DNA of 64,000 nucleotides. Origin: Prevotella melaninogenica. Lineage in GTDB: Bacteria > Bacteroidota > Bacteroidia > Bacteroidales > Bacteroidaceae. Position numbers and translations under genes: made by a program. The notes beneath the pieces were generated by a model. It did no database searches, was not told the DNA's origin, and saw only the letters and a list, made by a program, of their open reading frames with translations. Location of the stretch: positions 930,001-994,000 of the forward strand of contig NZ_CP072350.1 in NCBI RefSeq assembly GCF_018127965.1, given 5' to 3'. Positions 17,675 to 26,656 of the stretch are shown piece by piece. Within the stretch, counting starts at the first letter, position 1, and the number at the start of each line of letters is the position of its first letter.

Positions 17675-18004
17675 TTAAAGGACTTCACTGTTCTCTTCTT
17701 CAGCGTCTTGGTGTGTTAAGACCCACTCCTTGAAGAGTGTAACAAGATTTTTAAGTCCGATAGCTTTCATGTTTTGATTATAAATAACATCAAGACATAA
17801 GTCTAACAAGTCTTTATCTTTACCAGGTTCAGACTCGAGAAGTCCACGAACATTGAATTTCAGTTTGTCGAGGATATCCTCGTCAATAATACCATTGGAA
17901 TCAATCAGTCCAGAGAGAAGTGAATATTTCTTTATTGTCTCAAGATGGCTGTCTGTAATCTCAATGCTTCGTGTTCCCGAAGCGTTTGCTTGAATTTTAT
18001 ACAT
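17675..18004 (-). CDS. Uncharacterised 109-aa protein
   Basis: Not recognised. The protein is acidic, with no signal peptide or membrane segment. The N-terminus is beta-like (MYKIQANASGTRSIEITDSH), followed by a mainly helical body and an EEENSEVL tail. It follows the amidase gene by 38 bp on the same strand and probably is the last gene of that operon. No motif gives a function. Confidence 0.65.
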   Translation of the reverse strand: MYKIQANASGTRSIEITDSHLETIKKYSLLSGLIDSNGIIDEDILDKLKFNVRGLLESEPGKDKDLLDLCLDVIYNQNMKAIGLKNLVTLFKEWVLTHQDAEEENSEVL

Positions 18005-18042
18005 AGTCTTTACGCTTTTAGATTATTCCAATTTCTTTGTTA

Positions 18043-20631
18043 TTATTTCTTCATTAAGAAGTTGACAATACCCTTCATGATACTGTTACGCGTAGGAGCA
18101 TCCTTGATACACTCGAATGGGAAGGATAGTGTGAAAACACTGTTGTCAGTTCCTTTATATGCCACAGCTGCTGTTTTGCCATCTGCATAAGTTAAGGTGC
18201 TGAAAGCATTGTCAACAGGAAGAATATAGTCTGGTGTATAAGCACCGTAATGTTGCTCGTTGATAGTTCGATAAACATCGAATGACATTCCCATACCACT
18301 TACTACAGAGTTATAATTGTCATAGTTTGCCCCATCAAATGTAATCTTGAGGTTGTTTTTCAACCAATCTTGCTCATCAACACCCTGCATATCGGATGCA
18401 AGATAAGAACCACTGACAAAGAGTTTGCCACGATTATTCAGATACTTCGTCAACTGTTGACGAAGTGCAAGCTTAAAAGTCTTGTAATAATACAAGCTAT
18501 GCCCGTCATCCTTCTCATTGCCAAGGAGTAAGTCAACCATTGCATACTTGGAAAGGTTCACCTCACCATACTCTACAGCCTTACTGTTACAGCTGACGAC
18601 ATTGTATTTTCCTGCATGGCGTAATGCCTCTGCATGGTCTTTGACATAGTTGAAGTCATTACCAGCAATAACCTTACCTACGAGTTCTTCGCCACCATAA
18701 CCTAAGGCACTTGGACCTTCTTTGCCCATCATTGCCTTGTTGAAGTTGGCTTGTCTTCCTGTCCATCCAGCCACAGGACCATAGCTAAGACCTGGGTCTG
18801 CTTCAAGGTCGAAGCCCTGCTCGGTGCTTGTATTAACAACAGCTGGAGAAGAAAGGCGACTGAAAGCATTGACAATGAGAATTGTCTGAGTTGCACCTTC
18901 ATTGTGTAAGGCTGAAAGAACTTCTGTTGGGAAACTCTCACCACCACGGTTACAAGCCGTTACCTTAAAGTTGTAGACAACGCCAGGTAGCAATTCTATG
19001 TCAAAATAAGGATTGCGAACGTTCATACCATTGTCAAAACCTCTTGTTCCCATCGCAACATACACGTTATAGGAAGTAGGGGTTGCGGTAGGTTCACTGG
19101 CATCCGTAGTTGGTCTCCATTGCAATCTCACCTTGTTTGCTGATACATATTCTATCTTGAAGTTATTTGGTGCAAGTGGTTGAACAGTATAAGTCTTACC
19201 GTGCATGTTAGCTTCATATTTCAAGATAGTCTTATATACGGAACGTGCAAAGGTGAATTTGAAGTTAGGATCTTGACCTAATTTAATGTCGGGGAAGTTT
19301 TGATGAGAGAGTGTCTCAAGGATAGCAGAAGGAACTTCAGGTAATCGCGTTTCGCTATAGTTGCGATCCCACACTGAACGAGTTGTCCAATTGATGTGGA
19401 AAGCATTGTCCAAATCCTTCTTTACGTTGGCTACCAACTGTTCTGCAAAGGTCTTTGAGACCTTACGTGAAAGTCCATCTCCCAATGTTTTATTACCGTC
19501 TTGCGTAGTACAGATTCCCAAGGTTCCTACGTAACTATCATCAGTTTTAACTCCGGCATCGCTATGTATAGCCAACGTAAGTTCGATAGGTACTTTCTTA
19601 CCATCTTTCTTTTCAGGCAGATAACAAGAACCTCCAGCGAGCCAATTCGTCATCAAGGAACGGCAGTTGATGTCGTCGTTATAGTCATTAGAGCCATTAC
19701 TCTTGCTGACTACACTCCAAGGTGCGCCAGCCCATTGTACTGAGTATCTTGCACCTTCAAGGAAACGAGGTAAACCACTCACTGTTCCACCACGAACAAT
19801 GTTACCCATACCACTACCAAAGCGTACTGCGTCAGTAGTTACAATACCTCTATGCGAGCTATGATTAGTCAGTACAACAGAGTTATTGATACTGTTTCCC
19901 TTATCAAACTCAAAAGTACCAAGATAAACCCAAGTGCCACCACCCATACGCTGGTTTACTCGGAAATGCGTTTCTTGTCCTTTATGGAAAACAATATACT
20001 CTGCCGCTTCCACACTCTTCTTCTGTGTCTGATAGCTTACATATACGGCATAGCGCCCTGTTTCTGGGAAAGTAGGTTGGTAGACAACAGAGCTAATCTT
20101 ACTGTTGCGCTTTCTTGCCTTTACTTGTCGAGCCGTACCTGCTGTAAATGGATTCTCACCATCATTATAACTTCCATAATGTTGTGCGAATCCTTTATCC
20201 GAAGTGGTCGCCCACTTCTTCTTCATACTCTCTTCCTTGTAGTTGGTGCGACTATCGTTATCAACTATAATTTCATTCTTCTGCCAATCTCTTTCACGGG
20301 GTGTAAAGACAATTGCTCCTGCGTTTTCAAGCATAGGAATGAGATAAGGAAGAACTATTGTTTGTGTGTATAGGTCCTCAGTAGTACCGAATAGAATTGG
20401 TCTTTGCCATCTCCATCCACCTTTCTTCGCATCGTAATATCTTCCATGCGATGACCATACAGAAAGATGTTTATTCTGTAATCCCTCTGTTATTTCATTA
20501 GGCCGAGAAACATTCTTCACCCATGGTGCATCTTCATAATCAGTCTTCCCCCATGTTGACTTACCCGCTTGTGCAAAAGTGTTTGCAAACGACATTGCAA
20601 GAAGGGCTGTACACAGCAATCTTATCTTCAT
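18043..20631 (-). CDS. Exported Amidase_3-type N-acetylmuramoyl-L-alanine amidase with inserted golvesin-like domain
   Basis: This 862-residue protein has a signal peptide (1-20, cleavage after NTFA). The amidase fold is split. The first part (about 50-115) has SSHGRYYD (His62) and Glu85. A golvesin C-terminal-like beta domain (about 125-275, YQPTFPETGRYAVYVSY) interrupts it. The second part (about 340-475) has LAIHSDAG (His356) and the AILETLSHQN catalytic Glu439. These match the zinc and Glu ligands of Amidase_3. A fibronectin III-like domain (about 485-575) and an uncharacterised C-terminal domain (about 590-862) follow. Similar Bacteroidales proteins are often labelled xanthan lyase because of the golvesin part. 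Predicted role: cleavage of peptidoglycan stem peptides in the periplasm. It is coupled (TAATG) to the acyltransferase gene. Confidence 0.8.
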   Translation of the reverse strand: MKIRLLCTALLAMSFANTFAQAGKSTWGKTDYEDAPWVKNVSRPNEITEGLQNKHLSVWSSHGRYYDAKKGGWRWQRPILFGTTEDLYTQTIVLPYLIPMLENAGAIVFTPRERDWQKNEIIVDNDSRTNYKEESMKKKWATTSDKGFAQHYGSYNDGENPFTAGTARQVKARKRNSKISSVVYQPTFPETGRYAVYVSYQTQKKSVEAAEYIVFHKGQETHFRVNQRMGGGTWVYLGTFEFDKGNSINNSVVLTNHSSHRGIVTTDAVRFGSGMGNIVRGGTVSGLPRFLEGARYSVQWAGAPWSVVSKSNGSNDYNDDINCRSLMTNWLAGGSCYLPEKKDGKKVPIELTLAIHSDAGVKTDDSYVGTLGICTTQDGNKTLGDGLSRKVSKTFAEQLVANVKKDLDNAFHINWTTRSVWDRNYSETRLPEVPSAILETLSHQNFPDIKLGQDPNFKFTFARSVYKTILKYEANMHGKTYTVQPLAPNNFKIEYVSANKVRLQWRPTTDASEPTATPTSYNVYVAMGTRGFDNGMNVRNPYFDIELLPGVVYNFKVTACNRGGESFPTEVLSALHNEGATQTILIVNAFSRLSSPAVVNTSTEQGFDLEADPGLSYGPVAGWTGRQANFNKAMMGKEGPSALGYGGEELVGKVIAGNDFNYVKDHAEALRHAGKYNVVSCNSKAVEYGEVNLSKYAMVDLLLGNEKDDGHSLYYYKTFKLALRQQLTKYLNNRGKLFVSGSYLASDMQGVDEQDWLKNNLKITFDGANYDNYNSVVSGMGMSFDVYRTINEQHYGAYTPDYILPVDNAFSTLTYADGKTAAVAYKGTDNSVFTLSFPFECIKDAPTRNSIMKGIVNFLMKK

Positions 20632-21191
20632 TATCCGTTTAATTCTCCTATCGTAAACAATTCTGGATGTTTACCCTTAAAGTCTTTGAAATACAATTTG
20701 ATTTCCTTCATATCCTGTTCCAAATCGCCCGATGGTGTTATAACCTTTGAACACTCTATTAGCTTCCTTTCATAATCTAATCCGTAGAGGTAGATAGGTA
20801 GTTGTGCTTTCAGTGCAATATAATAAAAGCCCTTCTTCCATTCAGGGTTTAGACTTCTGGTTCCTTCGGGAGTAATACAAAGCTGGAACTTGTTAGCCTT
20901 TATGGCATAGTCGGCTAATCGGTCGGTCATACTTGTCTTCTTATCACGCCATACAGGGATTCCTCCGAGTTTGCGAAAGATAGGACCAAGCGGCCAGAAA
21001 AACCATTCCTTCTTCATAAGGAAATTACTCTTCTGTTGCTCAGCTCTTGCGTAAAGTTGACCAATTAGGAAATCATAATTACTTGTGTGAGGTGCAAGAC
21101 AAATAATAGCTTTGTCAGGCAATGTAAACCTAACATCCTTCTTCCACCCCATAAAACTATAAAGAAGCCACTTTGATATACCCTGTAACAT
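20631..21191 (-). CDS. PlsC-like 1-acylglycerol-3-phosphate acyltransferase
   Basis: The protein has 186 residues with the acyltransferase motif APHTSNYDF (an HxxxxD variant, HTSNYD) and the downstream PEGTR motif that binds the phosphate of the acceptor. It is a membrane-associated lipid acyltransferase, shorter than typical PlsC (about 240). Substrate could be lysophosphatidate or another lipid. It shares TAATG overlaps with both neighbours: its stop with the amidase start, and its start with the stop of the 90-aa gene. Confidence 0.85.
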   Translation of the reverse strand: MLQGISKWLLYSFMGWKKDVRFTLPDKAIICLAPHTSNYDFLIGQLYARAEQQKSNFLMKKEWFFWPLGPIFRKLGGIPVWRDKKTSMTDRLADYAIKANKFQLCITPEGTRSLNPEWKKGFYYIALKAQLPIYLYGLDYERKLIECSKVITPSGDLEQDMKEIKLYFKDFKGKHPELFTIGELNG

Positions 21192-21463
21192 TATGCAAGG
21201 TTATTGAGTTGATCAACAATCTCATTGACTTCTTTACTAAACTTGTCTTTCAAGTCTTTGAAATATACTTTGGCAGGCATACCCGGCTGAACGTGAGATA
21301 CGCGTCTGATGTAATTGCTGTGCATTACCAAAATAGAAGTGAGGATAGCCTCAGTATTGTCATTATCACGATTTTCGCCATAGAGAGATGCTGCGATGCC
21401 CTCTGTAAACAAATCACCACAAATATAATTGATGGTGCGTTTCAAATCTCTTTTGTTGCTCAT
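21191..21463 (-). CDS. Uncharacterised 90-aa helical protein
   Basis: Not recognised with certainty. It is a mainly helical cytosolic protein with a basic start (MSNKRDLKRTINYICGDLFTE) and a helix containing FSKEVNEIVDQLNNLA at the end. It is first in a four-gene minus-strand operon, coupled by TAATG to the acyltransferase. A TATCTTTG promoter element lies about 36 bp upstream (21499-21506). Confidence 0.65.
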   Translation of the reverse strand: MSNKRDLKRTINYICGDLFTEGIAASLYGENRDNDNTEAILTSILVMHSNYIRRVSHVQPGMPAKVYFKDLKDKFSKEVNEIVDQLNNLA

Positions 21464-21498
21464 ATTAATCCTAAATAGCTATATTTTATATTTTCGTT

Positions 21499-21506
21499 CA
21501 AAGATA
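21499..21506 (-). promoter_or_regulatory. -7 promoter element for the amidase/acyltransferase operon
   Basis: The reverse strand reads TATCTTTG (TAnnTTTG), in the spacer shared with divergent pfp. Confidence 0.6.
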
Positions 21507-21600
21507 AATAAAAAAATAGAAAAGCAAGACTTTCTTACATAAAAATAGAGTTAAATTTTTAATTTAGCATCTTTTCCTTTCTATTATCGGATAAAAAAGG

Positions 21601-21608
21601 TAAATTTG
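21601..21608 (+). promoter_or_regulatory. -7 promoter element for pfp
   Basis: TAAATTTG matches TAnnTTTG, 56 bp before the ATG. Confidence 0.6.
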
Positions 21609-21664
21609 CAGAGTAGTAAAGACATTAAATAAATTATTATATTCAAATCATTTAAATTAAACAC

Positions 21665-23308
21665 ATGGAAATTAGCGCATTGCAGAAGGAAAGAGCAGGC
21701 TATCAGCCAAAGTTGCCTAAGGCTCTTCAGGGTGCAGTAAAGGTGCAGGAAGGTGCTCCTACACAGAGTGTTGACAATCAAGAGGATATCAAGAAGTTAT
21801 TCCCTAACACGTATGGAATGCCTCTCGTTGAGTTTGTTCCAGCTGATTCGGCTAACAATGCTAAGATTAACGTTGGTATTATTCTTTCAGGTGGTCAGGC
21901 TCCTGGTGGTCACAACGTTATCTCTGGTCTCTTTGACGAGGTTAAGAAGTTGAACCCAGAGAACCGTCTTTATGGTTTCCTTATGGGTCCTGGTGGTCTT
22001 GTTGACCACAACTATATCGAGATTACCGCTGAGAATCTTCAAGCTTACCGCAACACTGGTGGCTTCGATATGATTGGTTCAGGTAGAACAAAGCTTGAGA
22101 AGGAAGAACAGTTTGAGAAGGGTCTTGAGGTTCTTCGTAAGTTGGATATCAAGGCTGTTGTAATCATCGGTGGTGACGACTCTAACACTAATGCTTGTGT
22201 ATTGGCTGAATACTATGCTGCTAAGCAGTATGGTGTACAGGTTATTGGTTGCCCTAAGACTATCGATGGTGACTTGAAGAATGATCAGATTGAGACTTCT
22301 TTCGGTTTCGATACAGCAACAAAGACTTACTCTGAGCTTATCGGTAACATCGAGCGTGACTGTAACTCTGCTCGTAAGTACTGGCATTTCATCAAGTTGA
22401 TGGGTCGTTCTGCATCTCACATCGCTCTTGAGTGTGCTTTGCAGACTCAGCCAAACATCTGCTTGGTATCTGAGGAAATTGAATCTAAGGATCAGACTTT
22501 GAATGATATCGTTGAGTATATCGCAGGTGTTGTTGCTTACCGTGCAGAGCAGGGTAACAACTTCGGTGTTGTTTTGATTCCAGAAGGTCTTATCGAGTTT
22601 ATCCCTGCTATCGGTCGTTTGATTCAGGAGTTGAATGATTTGCTCGCAGCTCATGGTGCTGATTATTTGAACCTTGACAAGGATGCACAGCGTAAGTATA
22701 TCCTTGAGCACCTCTCTGCAGAGAACAAGGCTACATTTGAGACACTTCCAGAGGGCGTTGCTCGTCAGCTTTCTCTCGACCGTGACCCACACGGAAACGT
22801 ACAGGTATCTCTCATCGAGACTGAGAAACTCATCTCTGAGATGGTTGCTGCTAAGCTTGATCAGTGGAAGAAGGAAGGTAAGTATGCTGGTAAGTTCTCT
22901 CCTTTGCACCACTTCTTTGGTTACGAGGGCCGTTGTGCAGCCCCTTCTAACTTCGATGCAGACTACTGCTATGCACTTGGTTCATCAGCAGCTCAGTTGA
23001 TTGCTAACGGTAAGACAGGTTATATGGCTATCGTTAAGAATACTACAGCGCCTGCTGATCAGTGGAAGGCAGGAGGTGTGCCAATCACTATGATGATGAA
23101 CATGGAGAGACGTAATGGTGAGATGAAGCCTGTTATTCGTAAGGCACTCGTTGAACTTGATGGTGCTCCATTCAAGACATTTGCTGCTCAGCGTGAGAAG
23201 TGGGCTAAGGAAACATGCTATGTTTATCCTGGTCCTATCCAGTACTGGGGCCCTTCTTCAGTATGTGATCAGACTACTAAGACTCTCGAATTAGAGCAGG
23301 CTAAGTAA
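21665..23308 (+). CDS. pfp: Diphosphate-fructose-6-phosphate 1-phosphotransferase
   Basis: This is a PPi-dependent phosphofructokinase (547 residues) of glycolysis, reversible and cytosolic. The nucleotide/PPi site reads [11 protein letters not shown], and GGDDSNTNA carries the Asp that marks PPi rather than ATP use. The catalytic PKTIDGD is intact. Length fits the long PFP beta-like class. Codon use is strongly biased, as expected of a highly expressed gene. It has its own promoter and terminator. Confidence 0.96.
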   Translation: MEISALQKERAGYQPKLPKALQGAVKVQEGAPTQSVDNQEDIKKLFPNTYGMPLVEFVPADSANNAKINVGIILSGGQAPGGHNVISGLFDEVKKLNPENRLYGFLMGPGGLVDHNYIEITAENLQAYRNTGGFDMIGSGRTKLEKEEQFEKGLEVLRKLDIKAVVIIGGDDSNTNACVLAEYYAAKQYGVQVIGCPKTIDGDLKNDQIETSFGFDTATKTYSELIGNIERDCNSARKYWHFIKLMGRSASHIALECALQTQPNICLVSEEIESKDQTLNDIVEYIAGVVAYRAEQGNNFGVVLIPEGLIEFIPAIGRLIQELNDLLAAHGADYLNLDKDAQRKYILEHLSAENKATFETLPEGVARQLSLDRDPHGNVQVSLIETEKLISEMVAAKLDQWKKEGKYAGKFSPLHHFFGYEGRCAAPSNFDADYCYALGSSAAQLIANGKTGYMAIVKNTTAPADQWKAGGVPITMMMNMERRNGEMKPVIRKALVELDGAPFKTFAAQREKWAKETCYVYPGPIQYWGPSSVCDQTTKTLELEQAK

Positions 23309-23321
23309 TAGTATATTCATA

Positions 23322-23366
23322 AAGAAGAGATAGGGGATAACTATATCCTCTGTTTCTTCTTTTGTT
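23322..23366 (+). terminator. Intrinsic terminator after pfp
   Basis: An AAGAAGAGATAGGGGATA arm pairs imperfectly with TATCCTCTGTTTCTTC across a 4-base loop, followed by TTTTG. Confidence 0.7.
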
Positions 23367-23586
23367 TTTATACAATCTCTTGTCTTCTTCTGACCTTTAT
23401 GTTTGAGTAGTTGGTAAATGTTTTAAATTATCCCTTTGATTTTCAATCTATTATTATAGCATTCATACGAGAATAAAAGCACATGAATACAACTGTAAGT
23501 AGTGCTTAATTGTTTTCATTTTTGTTGTCTATTTAATCTAAAGAAACAACATGTTTTGAACTCATTTAGTGTAGTGTGCTAATTTA

Positions 23587-23667
23587 TTTTCATGAAAATA
23601 ATTATTTATTTCACGTAAATAAATCTTTCTCTTCATGATAAGAAATCCTTTTTTTCATGAAAAGAAA
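23587..23667. repeat. Array of four CATG/CACG-centred palindromes at 21-22 bp spacing
   Basis: TTTTCATGAAAA (23587), TTTCACGTAAA (23609), TTCATGATAAGAA (23632) and TTTTCATGAAAAGAAA (23652). The central CATG/CACG tetramers start at 23591, 23612, 23634 and 23656, i.e. spacings of 21, 22 and 22 bp. The array lies about 65-140 bp upstream of the GH25 lysozyme start. A related word (ATTTCTTATCACGTGGATAAAT) occurs alone near 58695. Confidence 0.75.
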
Positions 23668-23728
23668 CCCTGAAAGTCCAATATATATAGATGTAAAGTA
23701 GAACTTAAAATTATCCAAAAGTAAGAAA

Positions 23729-24607
23729 ATGTTTATCTCCAAAGCGTTTCATTCAATACTAAAGACTTGGATTCAGATGCCAAGTTGGATGCGTTGGGCT
23801 GGAGGATTGTGTCTTGCTGTAGGGTATAGTTTTCTGTTTTACTTCTTTTTTGTATCACCTACAGGTTTTAGATGGCGTGCTATTTATGGTGATCCAGATT
23901 ATCCTGAAGGTTATACGATTTATGGTATTGATGTAAGCCGTTATCAAGGTACGATTAACTGGAATAGACTTAGAAATGCGCTGATAGACCGTTTGCCTAT
24001 CCGTTTTGTTATTATCAAGTCAACGGAGGGCGATAGTCATATTGATGCTAAGTTTCGTGAGAACTTCTCCAATGCGAAGGAGTATGGTTTTATACGTGGT
24101 GTTTATCATTTCTGGAGTAATAAGTCGTCAGCACGTCGTCAGGCTTATTTCTTCCTTGCCATGGTTCATCTGCAGCCGGGAGATTTACCACCTGTGCTTG
24201 ATGTGGAACATAAACCAAAGAATATCAGTACAGAAGAGTTCCAGCAGAATATTCTGACATGGCTACATATAGTAGAAGATAGGTATCATGTGAAACCTAT
24301 CATCTATACCTATTATAAGTTCAAAGACCAATACCTTTCTGATTCTCGCTTTGATGATTATCCTTATTGGATAGCTCACTATTATGTTAATCAGATGGAG
24401 TATCAAGGTGCTTGGAAATTCTGGCAGCATACCGATGCTGGAAGGCTGCCAGGTATTAAGGGATATGTAGACTTAGACATCTACAATGGTAGCTTCTATG
24501 ACTTACAGCAACTACTTATCCAAGATGATGTTACTGACGCTCAAGTAGTAGGCAGCACCAATCGTGATTCAACAAACGTTGATTCTCTTTCAGACCGAGT
24601 TCATTAG
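23729..24607 (+). CDS. GH25 family lysozyme (muramidase), membrane-anchored
   Basis: The protein has 292 residues. A transmembrane segment (about 26-45) is followed by a GH25 domain beginning IYGIDVSRYQG (catalytic-site Asp). It continues through FVIIKSTEG and PPVLDVEHKP, the DxE catalytic pair, to the FWQHTD and VDLDIYNG motifs. It hydrolyses the beta-1,4 bond between MurNAc and GlcNAc on the periplasmic side. The 3' end overlaps prmA, which is convergent, by 77 bp; the last ~25 residues lie outside the GH25 fold. A promoter region with a palindrome array lies upstream. Confidence 0.9.
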   Translation: MFISKAFHSILKTWIQMPSWMRWAGGLCLAVGYSFLFYFFFVSPTGFRWRAIYGDPDYPEGYTIYGIDVSRYQGTINWNRLRNALIDRLPIRFVIIKSTEGDSHIDAKFRENFSNAKEYGFIRGVYHFWSNKSSARRQAYFFLAMVHLQPGDLPPVLDVEHKPKNISTEEFQQNILTWLHIVEDRYHVKPIIYTYYKFKDQYLSDSRFDDYPYWIAHYYVNQMEYQGAWKFWQHTDAGRLPGIKGYVDLDIYNGSFYDLQQLLIQDDVTDAQVVGSTNRDSTNVDSLSDRVH

Positions 24608-25400
24608 CTTTCTGAAGGATAGCTTCTGCATCCTGCTCATAAAATCCACTCAGAATAATCTTTGAATCAGTTGTCATAACACTGACAAACTCGTCTATAT
24701 CTTCAAGGATAATGTTACGGTTGATATTTGCTAAGATGACATCAAAGACACCACTCACGTGTGACAAGACTCGCTTGTCACCTTCAAGCACCTCTAATTC
24801 TACACCATTTAGTTTGGCATTGTGTTCGGCATTTCGTACACTCCATTCATCAATGTCATAGCTTACAACTTCTTTTGCACCGCACTTTGCTGCAACAATG
24901 CCTAAAATACCTGTACCACAACCACAATCAAGAACTCTCTTTTCTTTGAGGTCTTGGTTTAGTAGTAACGAAACAATCATCTGTGTTGTCTCATGTGTAC
25001 CTGTTCCAAATGCTTGTTGTGCATCAATGACAATCTTCATTGGGATTGTTTCAAGTTGAGGATAGGTTGCAGCGACCTCTTCTTCCATATTCTTGCAGAT
25101 GATAGCACAGCGGTTGTCAATGATAATAGGGGCGAAACCTGCTTTCTCCCATTCCTCATTCCAGTTCTTATCCTCAGCTTGAGCAGCCTCGAAAGAAACT
25201 TTTACGTCTGGAATTGGCAAGTTCTGCATGGTCTCAGTGAGTGTTTCTTCATTGAAAAGGTCTTCTTGGCAGTAGCCAACGAGTCCGTCTGGTTCGTCTG
25301 TGAAAGAATCAAATCCAACTTCAGCTGCAAGAGCTGCAATAATGTCTCTTACATCCTGAGAATCAGGTTCTGCCGTAAACTTTACTTGTATATATTTCAT
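24531..25400 (-). CDS. prmA: Ribosomal protein L11 methyltransferase
   Basis: This SAM-dependent enzyme trimethylates ribosomal protein L11. The 289-residue protein has an N-terminal substrate-recognition domain and a C-terminal Rossmann methyltransferase domain with motif I VLDCGCGTGILGI, preceded by QAFGTGTHETT. Motif IV is ILANINRNI (NPxxx-like). It is monocistronic, with a TAATTTTG -7 element at 25432-25439, and is convergent with the GH25 gene with a 77-bp overlap. Confidence 0.94.
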   Translation of the reverse strand: MKYIQVKFTAEPDSQDVRDIIAALAAEVGFDSFTDEPDGLVGYCQEDLFNEETLTETMQNLPIPDVKVSFEAAQAEDKNWNEEWEKAGFAPIIIDNRCAIICKNMEEEVAATYPQLETIPMKIVIDAQQAFGTGTHETTQMIVSLLLNQDLKEKRVLDCGCGTGILGIVAAKCGAKEVVSYDIDEWSVRNAEHNAKLNGVELEVLEGDKRVLSHVSGVFDVILANINRNIILEDIDEFVSVMTTDSKIILSGFYEQDAEAILQKANELGLKENQRLLNHDWCCLLLERQ

Positions 25401-25431
25401 CTTGGTGTTAAATTTCTACTGCAAAATTATA

Positions 25432-25439
25432 AAAAATAG
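25432..25439 (-). promoter_or_regulatory. -7 promoter element for prmA
   Basis: The reverse strand reads TAATTTTG, about 32 bp upstream of the ATG. Confidence 0.6.
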
Positions 25440-25471
25440 GGAAAAACCTACCATGGATTAGGGAAAATCCG

Positions 25472-25479
25472 TATATTTG
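25472..25479 (+). promoter_or_regulatory. -7 promoter element for the Tyr/Gly-rich protein and porin genes
   Basis: TATATTTG matches TAnnTTTG and lies about 88 bp upstream of the ATG at 25568. Confidence 0.6.
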
Positions 25480-25567
25480 CAAGGAAAGTTATCTTATTTT
25501 TGCACTATAAAGATTGTGTACAAACATTATCTTGGTGTTAAAACAAGTGTGAATTAAAAAAAGGTAT

Positions 25568-26614
25568 ATGAAACGTTCAGTATTACTTTCGGTTTTATTT
25601 GGAGCTATGCCGTTGCTATCAATGGCACAAGATGACCTTTATTTTACCCCGTCAAAGGCGGATCAGTCTGCTTATCAACAGAGTAAAGTGGAGGAGGACC
25701 GCCCTGTTTATTATAGCGGTATTGGTAAGTCTAATGACGAATACAATCGTCGTGGTAAGTATAATTATAAGAAAATAGGAGTTGATTCTCTTGGAAACGA
25801 TATCTTTATGTCTCGTATCTCTACGTTGCATGGCGACTCTGTAGTGTTAGATACTATCTATGGAGGTTTCACTCGTCAGTACGAAAGTGATAACGATGAC
25901 TTTGCTTATAGCAGAAGAATGAGTCGCTTCGATGGCTTCTGGGGTGGTTATTATGACCCATGGTTTGCAGGTCGCTCTTCGTTCTATGTAGGATGGGGAT
26001 GGCGTTCACCTTATTATGGTGGCTGGTATGACAGATGGGATGATCCATGGTCTTATGGTTATTATGGTGGCTATCCTTACTATAGCTATTATGGTGGTTA
26101 TCCATATTATGGCTACTACGGCGGTTATCCATACTATTATGGTTATGCTGACTATGGTTGGTACAACCCATGGAGCAGATATTATGGCTATTATGGTGGC
26201 TATCCTTACTATGGTTATAGAAGAGGTGGCTACTATGCTTACAATGGTCATACGGGTACAGCTAATCACTGGGGTAACTCTCCAAGAGACTTTGGTTCTC
26301 AAGCAAGGAGTGGTTCCTATGACAACGGACGCTCATCTTACTCAAATCGTCGTGGCAATGTAAACCAGTATGGTAACAATGCATCTCAGAGTAATGATAT
26401 GAGAAGTTACTATGACCGCTTTGGTGGCGCACGTCAGAATGGTTTTGAGAATCAGACACGCTCTTATTCTCAGCCAGAGCGCTCTACATTCTCACAGCCT
26501 TCACCAAGCTCATTTGGTGGTGCAAGAGGTGGTGGTAGCTTCGGTGGCTCATATTCTGGAGGTGGAGGCAGTAGCTCTGGTGGCTCACGCAGTGCCTTCG
26601 GTAGTCATAGATAG
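25568..26614 (+). CDS. Exported Tyr/Gly-rich low-complexity protein
   Basis: The protein has 348 residues with a signal peptide ending SMAQ (1-21). The N-terminal part (22-115) is ordinary. Then comes an aromatic region (about 120-225) built on 9-residue YYGGYPYYG-type repeats encoded by 27-bp DNA repeats (about 26060-26219). An Asn/Arg/Ser-rich stretch and a Gly/Ser-rich tail (about 310-340) follow. No enzyme motif is present. Tyr-Gly-rich repeats suggest a surface, matrix or amyloid-like structural protein; this is inference. It lies 42 bp upstream of a FadL-type porin gene on the same strand and probably is co-transcribed. Confidence 0.75.
   Translation: MKRSVLLSVLFGAMPLLSMAQDDLYFTPSKADQSAYQQSKVEEDRPVYYSGIGKSNDEYNRRGKYNYKKIGVDSLGNDIFMSRISTLHGDSVVLDTIYGGFTRQYESDNDDFAYSRRMSRFDGFWGGYYDPWFAGRSSFYVGWGWRSPYYGGWYDRWDDPWSYGYYGGYPYYSYYGGYPYYGYYGGYPYYYGYADYGWYNPWSRYYGYYGGYPYYGYRRGGYYAYNGHTGTANHWGNSPRDFGSQARSGSYDNGRSSYSNRRGNVNQYGNNASQSNDMRSYYDRFGGARQNGFENQTRSYSQPERSTFSQPSPSSFGGARGGGSFGGSYSGGGGSSSGGSRSAFGSHR
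26060..26219 (+). repeat. 27-bp coding repeats (YYGGYPYYG units)
   Basis: TATTATGGTGGCTATCC-type units start at 26060, 26087 and 26114 and recur from about 26186, giving near-identical nonapeptides. Copy number could vary by slippage or recombination. Confidence 0.7.
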
Positions 26615-26656
26615 TATTTTGGATAATGAATGTTTAATTAATAAAGAAAATCAGAA

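Larger units (their letters stand above)
23309..23728. other. 420-bp spacer between pfp and the GH25 gene
   Basis: The spacer holds the pfp terminator and the CATG-centred palindrome array at 23587-23667. The remaining AT-rich sequence shows no gene. Confidence 0.65.

Noticed and set aside
22079..22912. 277-residue minus-strand ORF opposite pfp
   Set aside because: It is antisense to a strongly codon-biased housekeeping gene, has a Leu/Ser/Thr-rich shadow composition and no recognisable motif.
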